The position numbers were made by a program, and so were the translations under genes. The notes under the pieces were generated by a model, which was not told the origin of the DNA, did not search any database, and saw only the letters and a list, made by a program, of their open reading frames with translations. Positions 25,348 through 36,900 of a stretch of 64,000 bases of DNA are shown piece after piece; position 1 is the stretch's first letter, and every line of letters begins with the position of its first letter. Source of the DNA: Heligmosomoides polygyrus polygyrus (Eukaryota; Nematoda; Chromadorea; Rhabditida; Heligmosomidae); the NCBI GenBank assembly GCA_947396885.1, contig OX377203.1, positions 10,773,298 to 10,837,297 on the forward strand. Direction: 5' to 3'.

Positions 25348-26198
25348 AGACATATGGCCCCCTGAGACTACGGTCGCCATCCACTTCACTGCAGTTTCGT
25401 TGAAGTTACTTCACTTTTACTCTATATCACACGTTCCACTGTCGTTCAACAGTGATAGCATTTGAATTCAAGTTGCCACACCGAGACTGTTAAACACACT
25501 TTACACTGCATGACGCTTCAGCATTATCGCCTTCTTCAAAGCTCGAAATGGTCAGGAGGGTTTTGTGAAGTTACTACTCCAAAAACTGCTTCAACTCACA
25601 GCATTTTAATGGCAGGAAGGCAACACGATAACGAGGTGCGCTCAGTTGGTGCGCTCAGTTCCCATTCGTTTCATTCTCCTGTCACCTACCACCATAAACA
25701 ACAGGGACACGAAACAACCCTTGAACAGGTAACTTCTCAAACCTGCCTTGACTTTTTCCGGCTCGGAAGCAGGCTGTTATGCCGAAACGTCAGCCGAATA
25801 CTACGTTTAATAACCTCCACGCCACCGACTTAGCTCAACTGCTACCGCTGCTCACTCGTTATCCTAATTCAGACAGATATACCATTGTCACGTCAAATTT
25901 TACGCTCTTGAATTTGACGCAAGTTGGGCGCTTTTGAAATCAAACTAAACACACTTCTGATTAAAACCAGCTTCTTCCACATTACACTGAGACTTTTCTA
26001 GAAAAATAGAACAAACATTTGTCCTAGGAAAACTTAGATCTTCGCGATTTTTACAATCAGCTGAAGATCTCAATTTTGTAAGGAGAGATAATACCTTGAA
26101 GCTTGTTTTAAGGTCCAAAGGCAACAGTTTTAAACGGCGAAAAAGGAGGTTGCGTCGTGCAGGACGATGCGAACTTAGTATAATTCATAGCGAAAACT

Positions 26199-26664
26199 GG
26201 ATTTATCCTAGTCCCGGGGATGTACATATCTAAAAAGTATGTAATAAATCGACTTGAGACTTGCCGAGCGTCTCAGCAGAACAAAACAGGACTTAAACTA
26301 GAAAACTAGAAAAATTCACGAAGAATTGACATATGTTTTCGCCGCAGTTGGAAGCAGGCAAGGCTATGTGCCCTCCTCACCATGTTAGATCCTGGTTATA
26401 ACATGTCAGGCGACGGTCAGCACGCGGCATGCGGCTTTACGCACCCTCCTCACCATGTTAGACCCTGGTTATAACATGTCAGACACGTTATAGCACGGGG
26501 CAAGCCTCCATTGCCTTGCTCTTTTCCCGCCGAGACGGATGTAGAACGCGGCGAATTTTTGTTTCGTTTAGGTCCTATCTTCTTCTGCAGGAGCTGGTAG
26601 TTAAGTCTCATGTCGATTTATTACATGCTTTTTGGTTATGCCCCCCCCGGACTAGGATAGATCC
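26199..26664. mobile_element. Family B MITE, copy 2
   Basis: Same ends and interior as the copy at 7476-7899, including CCATGTTAGATCCTGGTTATA, here partly duplicated in tandem (26385-26480). Confidence 0.8.
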
Positions 26665-27465
26665 CAAAACTCTGCTTGCGTGGACTTTAACACTTGTCAA
26701 CGGCACGACAGAAATAACTGAAGAAAATTTCTCTGTCTCATGTAAGCAGCACAATATCAATCAAATTGAAGTCGCGAAGAGCTAGACGACTGCACGACAG
26801 GAACTGTCTGTCTTTTGTACTTTAAAATAAATTTTTAAAAATATACAAAACCTCAGACACTGTAATCACCCATTCTGGAGCAATCGTTTAGAAAAACCAA
26901 AAAAAATCACAATAAATCTCCACTGGCCAAAAATTGTTCAAATTTTCTTGGAAAGTCTTCAGTGCAATGGCGGGAAGTTCGCATTAATTTGAAATGTTGG
27001 CTTGATCTCAAAGGCGTCCACCTATATTCAAGTGGTGTCCAAATCGACTTGAAAAGTGTTCATCATGAGGTGGGAAAGATGAAGAACCACACAGCAAGAT
27101 ACACAGCAATTGCCTCCAGGATTTTCTGCCACAAGACGAGATATATCAGCTGCTTGTACAGCACAGTTGCAGCAAACGCCATTAATCAGTCAACCCACAC
27201 TTTATTCGGAACATAACGAGGTGAAAACCAACTAAAGTTATCGAGCGATGAAGGAAACACGTGTGGAGCGGAAGATCATAGACGTTCTCAGTAAACAAGC
27301 AGAAAAAAAAGAAGAGCTTCAATAATAATTAAAAAACAACAACAAAGTGCAGGTAATTTTCGAACAGAACACACGCATTTACACACGGACTCCCGGTAGT
27401 CGCAACTCTGATGCCAATATATCAAGGTATAAGCCGAGAGGGGAAGGACGGCTGCACATTCCGAG

Positions 27466-30400
27466 CTACTTCCTTCCCTTGTTTGACGGCGGCTTCACGA
27501 AGCACCATGTGACAGCGATCTTCTGCCCGAGCAAATCCTCGCCATTCAGTCCTTCGATGGCAGCGGCGGCTTCCTGAAAAGCGAGGAGTGTTCACTGTCA
27601 ATCGCATACTAGAGCGACTGCGCAGGACCGCACGCATGCTCTACGCGAAGTCGCACGTCTAAGGATTTGTTAAGGAAAATGATGTGCCGCCATCAGTGTT
27701 CTGGACTTTGCGTGCATTTGCGTGTAACGGCCTGTTCATGGTCCGCGACAGAAGCGACTGAGTCGTCTGAGCAAAACATGCGAATCAAGCTACGTCCAGC
27801 GATCGCCGGGTGAAAATCGATATGTACCCGATATGTACTCGCTCACGGACTACGAACAAACCCTACAAATTGACCACACTGACCTTTTGTGTCTCAAACT
27901 CGACCAAAGCGTATCCTTTCAGGAAACCCGTTCGTCGATCGAGGTTAAGGTGCACGTTCTTAATCTCTCCATAGTCTCCGAATTTGTCCTGCACGTCTTC
28001 TTCCGTGGCCTCTTCGTGAATATTCGTCACAAATACGATCCATCCCTGAAGTAGATATTCTGTGACCTTCAAACTCTTCAGGCTATTGCTAGAAACCCAA
28101 AAAGTACCACAGTGTCAATCTTTTGAGCTTCTCTCGGGCCTAGGGGGTTCACGTGTTGGAAGCAAGAAGAGACGTGGGTCGGAAACCTCCAGAAACGGGA
28201 CAAAAGAACTCTACTCTACGCCTACCCATTCAATCAAATGGCGAGTCACAGGAAATGGCTAGCATTGTAACTACAACTGACTCTGCTCACAGGAATATGT
28301 TAGTTCGTCGTTAGCAGCGTCCAAAGAAGAAAATGCCCATCAATTAGGGTCAAAAATGATGAAGACGATGTTAGCGAACTCATCGGTGGGATTTTGCACC
28401 TAAACTATTTCTCCTGCAGGCAACCCTTCCTCTAGTTCTATGGGAAAAGGTAGGGACAAATGCGTAAAACGCTTAGGGCCGGTTCATACTTCGCGGCAGC
28501 TTCGATAAGAGCGACCAGAGCGCAGCGCGCGGAAGTATGAATAAGCGACTGCAGCGACTAGAGCGACAAAAGCGACTGGAGCGACAACGCTGCCGCTAAA
28601 GTATGAATGCTTTTCGTCGACGCGCGCTCGGTTTTAATCGATATGCACATTTTCACGGGCAAGGAGTCGCTCCTGTCGCGAAGTATGAACAGGCCCTTTT
28701 ACAACGCCTCACGATGACCAGGGGCGGAATCCATCAACGACTAACCCGCGCGTATCCGGGGTATAGCTGCTCACGAGGAAGCAATCATCTCTACCCCGCA
28801 TACCCGCGGGTTGAACTGTTGACGAAACCAGCCCTAGGGCCAACGAAGGCACCAATACACTGACTCTGGAAGATAATAGGGCCTGTCCATACTTCGCGGG
28901 AGCGATTTGTCGGCCGAGCAAATCATGCATATCGATTTTTGCTGAGCGATTGCTCGGCAAAAAATCGATACGATGGCCTGGCCAATCGATCGCTCCGCTG
29001 CTCCCATCGCGAAATATGAAAAAGGCTTGGTTGACCTGGGCGGGTTTGAACCTTGAGTGCTTTCGAAGGGCCACACACGACCAGTGAACTAAAACTAATT
29101 ATCTAAACACTCACTTCAATCGATCGCTGAGGTCCTGTCGAGGTTCCATCGTTATCCACGACGTCATAGGTGATGCGTTCGGCTCTCTGACGAGGCTGAC
29201 CAACACCACGGCCCTGAAGAGATTCGTAATTGATTAGAGAAACTTTCCAGGGAAGGCTCTCAGCCTTAGGCCCGGTTTATACTTCGACGCCGAGCGACAC
29301 GACGCTATGTATGGTGGCTATATTGATCGCAGTCGATTAATTTGGCCACTTTACATGCCGCCGCGTCGCTCGGCGTCAGAAGTATAAACGGGGCCTTAGA
29401 GGTCTAAACGGCGAAATTGAACACCGCTGCGATAATTTCCATCCTTCATGTAATAGAAAATTATGTTTCATTTTTGCAAGGTCCTTGAGCCCACCTAATT
29501 ACGGGCATCAAAACTTTTCTATGGAATTGCACACTCGCAGAGGGCAATACGTTAGAAACATCGAATATGGAAAGAAAATGCCAAAATACTGCTTCACAGA
29601 TGCGGAGTTATGTAACCGACTGCTTCATCTTGCAGTGTTTTTGCATTTTTTCATCATATTCGATGTTTCTAAAATATTGCCTTGTGCGACTGTGCAATTC
29701 CATAGCAAAATCTCACGGCCTGTAATTCGGTACACTCGAGGACCTTGCAAAAATGGAACATACTTCACTACGTGAAGGCAGGAGATTCTTGCAGCGATGT
29801 TCAATTTTGTCGTTCAGACATACGACTGAAATCCTTCGTTGGTCAGATTCATCGCCTTACTAAGACCAAGATCTTTTAATCAAAACAGAGGTCCTTAAAG
29901 GTCAGTTACCCTGACGGTCTCGGAAATCGCCGCAGCACACCTGAATTCCGTGTCTGGTGCTTCAATCAGACGGCTGTTTCTCGATACTGAACAAGACAGG
30001 GTGGCTGAAAAGTTCGGACAATTTTTCAAAGCATTTCAGCAGCACGAAAAAACTACATAAACGAAACAGATTTACAAGCAAAAATAACAGCAACTTCATT
30101 AGATCGGTAACAGCAGAATACAACAGCAGAATTCACAACAAGTGCTCAAAATTGTCTCCTTTAGCTTCAGTACATTTTCGCAGTCACTTCGGGAAGTCGC
30201 TACGATGTCGCACGCTGATCCGCCAACAAGATCTTCACGGTCCACGGACTGCGAAGATGTATGGAAGCCAGAGGAGACAATTTTGAGCACTTGTTGTGAA
30301 TTCTGCTGTTGTATTCTGCTGTTACCGATCTAATGAAGTTGCTGTTATTTTTGCTTGTAAATCTGTTTCGTTTATGTAGTTTTTTCGTGCTGCTGAAATG

Positions 30401-30570
30401 CTTTGAAAAATTGTCCGAACTTTTCAGCCACCATGTAAACCCTGTCCTATTGGTCCACAATACTGAAGCTCATTCAAAGCAAAAGCAGACGATCCGCTCA
30501 CCTTCGAAGACTTCGCATTGGCCACGCTGGTCTCCTCGTTCTCCATCTCGACGTCGAGTGCCTCAGACAT
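27466..30570 (-). CDS. rnp-4: RNA-binding protein Y14/RBM8A, exon junction complex core
   Basis: Four exons: 30570-30502, 29213-29115, 28045-27884, 27573-27466; all phase 0, 145 residues. Y14 pairs with MAGOH in the exon junction complex, marking spliced mRNA for export, localisation and nonsense-mediated decay. The acidic N-terminus ([13 protein letters not shown]) leads to [15 protein letters not shown] and one RRM from about residue 57 to 140, with RNP2-like IVFVTN and RNP1-like KGYALVEF, then [14 protein letters not shown]. It ends in a short basic tail without the longer RS-rich tail of vertebrates, so the length is like the nematode form. An A-rich leader with a strong TTTCAG acceptor sits just before the ATG (acceptor at 30578-30577), as for a trans-spliced mRNA. 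Intron 1 contains two foldback elements. A candidate AATAAA is at 27206-27201. The stop-to-start gap from SMARCB1 is 381 bases. Confidence 0.97.
28478..28700. mobile_element. Hairpin MITE with GGTTCATACTTCGCG ends, in Y14 intron
   Basis: Left GGGCCGGTTCATACTTCGCG, right CGCGAAGTATGAACAGGCCC. The interior has repeats of GCGACNNGAGCGAC. Confidence 0.8.
28880..29020. mobile_element. Hairpin MITE, relative of 28478-28700
   Basis: GGGCCTGTCCATACTTCGCG at the left and ATCGCGAAATATGAAAAAGG at the right, with an AAAATCGAT palindrome in the middle. Confidence 0.8.
29272..29399. mobile_element. Hairpin MITE with GTTTATACTTC ends, in Y14 intron 1
   Basis: Ends GGTTTATACTTCGACGCCGA and the inverted equivalent. 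Close kin at 35495 and 41688. Confidence 0.85.
29400..29822. mobile_element. Foldback in Y14 intron 1
   Basis: Arms include TTTTTGCAAGGTCCTTGAG near 29470 and its inverted match CGAGGACCTTGCAAAAATGG near 29735, extending outward to ACGGCGAAATTGAAC and its mirror. Confidence 0.8.
29990..30455. mobile_element. Foldback with nearly perfect arms of about 180 bases, Y14 intron 1
   Basis: 29996-30175 is mirrored almost exactly by 30275-30452, and the ORFs on both strands give the same peptide. Near identity of the arms means recent formation or correction. Confidence 0.9.
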
Positions 30571-30951
30571 TTTTTCTCTGAAATTTTTTTATTTTAAATA
30601 TATAAATACAATACAGTGGAAACCAGTGGGGCGCCTCATCTCCTCTGAGCGAAGAAAAGGGCAGCACCCATGCGACGACGACGACAAATAACTTAGCACA
30701 CACGCCTTCTAACATAGAAACTAGTTCACGAAGAAGAACTGATGAAGCAAACCGTACAAACTGCAAAGATCTGGGGTTATTTCTACAAAATAGGAAATCT
30801 AGATACAGCTTCGCATCTTAGAAAGAACTAACAAGCATCTTATGCGAGGACAACGTAACGTTTCGAGAAAAAAAAAACTACGAAGGCTGAAATTTTTCAG
30901 GGGTTACAATACAAAGAACTGCAAAAAATCGCGACATCTTCCACGAAACGC
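30571..30951 (-). promoter_or_regulatory. Intercistronic region SMARCB1 to Y14 with trans-splice acceptor
   Basis: A tract rich in A and T ends in TTTCAG at 30578-30577, seven bases before the Y14 ATG. No exon of either gene lies inside. An AATAAA falls only about ten bases before the acceptor, so the SMARCB1 poly(A) signal is not clear. Confidence 0.5.
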
Positions 30952-33900
30952 TCAGAAATTGAATCCCCCGCCAACAAGCCGACGCATTCGTCGGGTGTTT
31001 CTGTCCTGATCGCGCATCTTCTTCTCGATCTCCGCATCCGTCAACGTCTCCAGGAACGGGCCCCACGTCTCCGATTCGGCTGGGTTTCTGTAAACAGCCC
31101 AACTTAGTGCTTCTAACGATTTTTGGCTCAATCAGTGAAGTGAAGAGAATACATACCTGAACGTGCACTCCACCGTCGGCTGAGGACTCTCCGAGAACGC
31201 GTACGTCCTCTGGTTCCACTGCAGTTGACCCCTGATGGAGTACGCAATCGCGGACGTGAACTCGCCGCCGAGTCCCAGCTCCGCGCACAGACTTCGCGCA
31301 AACTCTTCGGGGTTGTTGTTCGGATCGGACATGTCCCATCTGGAAATTCGGCAGACATGAGCGCAAAGAGTCTCGAGCAGGAAGTGTGCAGAGGCTCAGA
31401 ACTTACTCAAATTGATCGACCAGGCTCTGATTGCCGACGTTGATGTTCAGCTTCATAATCGCACGCTGATCGGTGACATTCGGGTCCAAAGGAGGCGCTT
31501 CTGCGGCTGCTTCTAGCTGAAACGAACGACTTACAGTAACCCAATAACCTGAGAGTCAGGCCAAACTCTACCTGCTGATAGATAGCCGAAGCAATGGCCG
31601 GTTGGAATGTGCTCGACGGCAGATCGAGGTCCTCGCACATCATCTCAGCTATCTGGAAACTAGAGGCGTTCACAAGAACAGACGGTAGAGCCTTTCAAGA
31701 CAGCGTAAGGAGTCAGATTAGAACTAACCAGATCTGGAGTGATGAGTTTCTCGTTCTTGTTGTAGCAGAAAGTGTCGCGAAGCTTCACACCATCCAGCTC
31801 CATGTCCAGGCGAATCGGAACCAATTCTTCAGGCTGCTCACCATTCTCCGCAACCCTAAAGAAACCGAATCTTTGGTGTTGCCTTTGTGGTGATTTTCAC
31901 TTCAAATTGTTGATCTTTTCGGCAAAATACGACCACTTTTGACCAATAAGAGTGCCTTAAGCCCCACCCATATTATACTGCCCACCGCATGCAGACTTTG
32001 CATGCGGGCAGTAGGCAGTATAATATGGGTGGGGCTGCTCTCCGCCCACAGTATACTGCAGCACGTGGAACTGCGCCGCAGCGGCAGTGAAGAATGCTCG
32101 AGGACATTCCTCGCTGCCAACACCGCTCTGGCCGCTGTCGGCAGCTCAGCGGAAGTGTGCACACACTCGCAGTGTGACTTTAGAGCACGCAACCACATCA
32201 TCGCCAGGGAGTCTCGAAAAAAGTTCCAAATTTTGGAAAGATGACTAACTAATTTCTACGAAGATTGTGTTATTTACAGCAAATCAGAGGAGGGCCGCAG
32301 GCTTATGATGACAAAAACAAACACTACTTCGAGAATAGCTGTCATAACGATGCCTTGTTGCGATCAAAACTTCTAGCGCCAGGCGGGACTCGAACGCGCA
32401 TCTTCCTCTGACCGGGCAGGAATGCTCCACGCCTTTACACCACCGGCGCCGCTTGATCGAACGCAACATCCTCACCTCGTGGGACCGATCAGCACTCACC
32501 CGTATATCGGGATGAGCCGGCCGCTGATATCAGCATGGAACCAGTTAAGCTGATGGTCGCGACAGAAACGATTCAGAGCATTCCCGCCCGGTCAGAGGGA
32601 GGTGCGGCTTCGAGTCCCGCCTCCGAGAATATTCTTACCCTTCAAATAGAAGAAAAGTATGTCATATTTTGCTTATTTTTGAAGCTCCTAAGTTAGGGAC
32701 CCTAAGACTTCTCTATGCAAGCACAACCTAATACCTTCCAAACATCGAATACGCGGAATACATATTCAGGTATGACATGGTATATGTATTATTTATGGAT
32801 GTATTATGGATGTAATAGGTTGCTCCATAAGTCCCCGCCGTGTTCTTCAACGATTCATTACGGATTTCCCCGGCGGTCTCTTGCATAGCGCTATACAGCT
32901 TCCGAAGGAGAATGATTAGCTCTATCAGAACATGTATTGCATTTCTTTCTTCATCCTGAATTTTGCCAATTTTCAGGTCGATGACGTGAAAACTGAAAAA
33001 GTGGCCATCTGCGCGCGCACTCGCTTTTCTCCGCTTTGGTTTGGAATTTTTGCGCATTTTTTCATAGCATTTGGAAGACAATGTTCTGTACTACAAGAAT
33101 ACGTGTTGGTCCTATTTGCCCTATTGTCCTTTATTGATTTTTAGGTCGTCAAATTGGGACGTCCGACTTTTCGGTCCAAATTTTTACCGACAGCTCCTGC
33201 TCTCTGGTAGGAATTTTCTGCTCGGTGTTATATGTCCTTCGAAAGAGGATGTCTTGCTAAGAATTTGTGTCGCATTTATTGGCTCATGCTGATTTCTGTC
33301 GAATATCAACAAAATTCCAAAAAGAAAAGATCATCTTCACCAACAACTCCTACTCCTTTTTCAGTTGTTGATATTCGACAGAAATCAGCATGAGCCAATG
33401 AACGCGGTATCAAACTCTTATTGAGCAAGACATCCTCTTCCGAGCGACCTATAACACCAAGCAAAACAGTCATCCCAGAGCAGGAGCTGTCGGTAAAACT
33501 TCGAACGGAAAAGTCGGACATCCCAATTTGATGACCTAAAAACCAATGAAGGACAAGTGAGCAAATAGGACCACCACGTATTCTTGTAGTACAGAGCATT
33601 GTCTTCCGAATGCTATGAAAAACTGCGCAACAAATTCCAAACCTAAGCGGAGAGAACAACTGCACAGATGGCCGCTTTTTCACTTTAACGACCTAAAAAT
33701 TGACAAAATTCAGAAAAAAAGAAAAAGAAATGCAGTACTTGTTCTGATATAGCAAATCATTCTTTCAAAGGCCGTATAGCGCTATGCAAGAGACCGCCGG
33801 CGAAATCCGCAAGGAACTTGTGGGGCAACCTAACAGATATGAATGTACGCAAAGTTGACAGCGGCGATGAAACATATGCATTAAGTTCTATTCCTTGACA

Positions 33901-36900
33901 TCTGAGTAATCCTCTCCAGGATTCCATTATAGTACACAGCCAGTGGCTGATCCGATGCTGCCTGCGCCCTCTCTGCTTAGAGATCTGGCGTGACGATGGA
34001 GCGCGAAAACTTTCGAGCGCCCTACTAGCCCCTCACACCTCCTCACTTGACGGATATGATCTGCTTCGTGGAGCATCACGCATCAATTGTTTGCAGAACC
34101 AGGGAAGGGAAGGGACTCCAGGATGAGGTGGATCCAATCTGCTCGCGTGGAAACTGCTCTCGTCGCTCAGGTCGACCTTGGATCCACCACACTCTGATGC
34201 CCCTTAGGTTGCCTAGTTCTGCTAACAGCTGATATGTGATGCTCCACGAGGCGCTCATATCCGATAAGCGAGGAAGTGTGAGGGGCTAGAAAAGACCCGA
34301 AAGTTTCCATGCTCCATCGCCAAGCGTGATCTCTAAGCAGAAAGGGCGCGGACAGCATCGGATCAATCGTCGCTGTGTGTACTGTAACGTTTTCCATCCT
34401 TTGCCACAATATTCACGACAATTCAACACGTCAGTTCAATTACTGGCAATATGTTCACTATGATCTCAAATTTCAAATCGAAATTTCGTTAATATTTAGG
34501 ATTGAAGGGGTTGAAAAACACTCTACCTCTTATGTCAAGTGTTGTTCTGTTAGCAATTTGAAGCAAAGTATTTGTTCGGTTCACTGTTTAAGGCGCATAG
34601 TTTGTGCAATGAATTAAATGCAATGAAATATTCGACGTTAGAGAGGTACAGCTTAGAGCGACCCCGCACTTCCATTGTAAAGTTCCAGTGTTCGTAACTC
34701 TGTAGGTCCAACAATTTCGTATAAAATCAAACATACGTTCCAACCGTTTAATGAGTGAAAATCCTCGCAGTGGTGCATTTTCGCCGTTCAGACGTCGGAA
34801 CCCCCTCCCAACTAAGTAGCTAACTGGACCAATTTCGGTAAGAAGTGCATTTATTTCGAGTATTTTTGTTCCAAAAAAGTATATCAACCTCACCGCTTCG
34901 CTTGCTCCAAATCCTCAGCACTGTAGGCGAGTTCTCGTGGCTTGACGCGGCCTCGAGCATGCGCCAACGGACAGGAGCATGGAACCGATTCCAAATGATG
35001 GGAGCCGCTGCTCACCTGGAAGCGCAGCACGTAACTACGTAGGATCAAGGGAGATCATTCGCTTTCGAGAAGTGGACTTCTGTTAACAACACGTGCTGTA
35101 CGCTCTTAATATCCCATTAAGTACACTTACACTTACACTTACCGAAAATGTGTAGGAACCTCCACTAGCAGCCGCCCTTCGGCGCGGCATGGTGGGAATG
35201 ACTAAGTCCTATGATATACTCCTGCGCGACCGGGGAATCGCGCCGGGATCCCTCACCTGGCCAATCGCCGCGCCCCGCCACGCCCACCGTCCGCGGATCG
35301 TCGTCGATGAGGGGAGGCTGTTATACTTCCCGCCCGCGGGACGGATGTCGTCCCGCCGAGTCCGGCGCCAAAAACGCGCTCCAATGCCACGCTAGCTGCC
35401 CCGGAACGACGATCGTCCGCCGACGTCCCCGGGTGCTTCCGTGAGTATGCCATAGACCTAATATTGATTAAGCCGCGCGGCCCAATCAATGCCGGTAAGG
35501 TCCCGCTTATACTTCCGAGGCCGAGCGACGCGACGGCATGTAAAGTGGCCAAATTGATCGCTCGCGTCACCCAATCAATATGGCCACCATAGGTGGCATC
35601 GCGTCGCTCGGCGTCAAGGTATAAACGGGGCCTAATTCTCATTATGACGTGCAGCGCGGGCGATTGGAATATGAACGGAGGCTGGCCCTCTTGGACCTAC
35701 ATTAATAGCGGCAAAAACCTTAAGCTCGTTGTCTTCTTTCCTACATATTGGACTCTAATAACACATTTTCAGGAGCTCAGTTAATACATAAGGAAACCTT
35801 CTAAAAGCTTTCAAATCTAACTGCACAGACTTTACAGAAAAAGAGAAACCTCAAAAATTTACAGCATATTGACCATTTCCCTAGTTTCTCTCTGTATTCT
35901 GCTACCGAAGTTTTTTTTTGCGGAATTATTATAATCGGCCTGACATTTCGAACTTCTTGCCGTTTTCATAGGCACAACAGTAAGATAGGACCAGACTGGC
36001 GTTCTACCCAACGAAGCGCTCCACCCACGCTAGTACTCCCGACCACAAGCTAAGAACACGACGAAATACCCAAATTGTCAAGCAAAGTCACACAAGTTTC
36101 AAGGACAGACGTGCAGCGATTGTGCTACCACCCAGAGTCCGGCCACAAGCAGTAGCAAACTCAAATTCAAAAATCCACGAATGAACAATCAAAGCGAGTG
36201 TTTACCCATCTCGAATGACGGATGGTTCCATTAGCACCTTTATGCGAGCTATGAAATGACTATAAGGATCTTCTGGGTGCTAGCTCGATTCCTATGCCAT
36301 CGGTGGAACATTCTTTGAGTTTGTCGGAGGGTTTCGCTGGCAACGACTCAAATAGCGTTCTACCGATGGCATGTAGCACTCGAGCTAGCACCCAGACGAC
36401 CCTGATAGCCATTTCATAGCTCACATAGCCGTGCGAACGAAAATATTCGTCATTCGACATGGGTGATCACTTGTTTCGGTTGTTTATTCGTGGATTTTTG
36501 AATATGAGATGGCTACTGCTTGTTACATGACTCTGTCTGGTAGCATAATCGCTAGCATGAGTCATTGACTCTTATGTGACTTTTCTTGACAATTCGGGTA
36601 TTCGGCGTGTTCTTAGCTTGCGATCAGGATTGACTAACGTGGGTGAAGAGCTTCGTTGGGCAGAACGCCATTTTTAGGCCGATGAAGACGGTAACAAGGA
36701 TCAAAATTTCACAATGATAATAAAAATTCCACAAAAAAAGTCCCAAAAGCCCATCTTAAGTCATGTCACAGACCTTCGTCAGAAAAGGCCTAATATCCCT
36801 CTACAGAAAACGTGCTTCAGTTCAAACCAGTGCAGAGGTAGATTATGTCAGTCTCGTAAAAAGGCTTCAATTTCGTGCTAAATAGCATGCCGTATTTGGC

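Larger units (their letters stand above)
23766..27465. other. Repeat-filled interval between Y14 and PRDX3
   Basis: 3.7 kb without a recognised gene. It contains the foldback at 24322-24783, a SINE at 24885-25200, a MITE at 25197-25347 and another MITE at 26199-26664. AT-rich repeat-family fragments lie at 25900-26000 and 26930-27080. At its left edge, the PRDX3 acceptor is at 23770-23769. Confidence 0.7.

Noticed and set aside
29957..30460. 109- and 86-codon frames over the hairpin in Y14 intron 1
   Set aside because: Opposite-strand copies of the same inverted arm; no coding signal.
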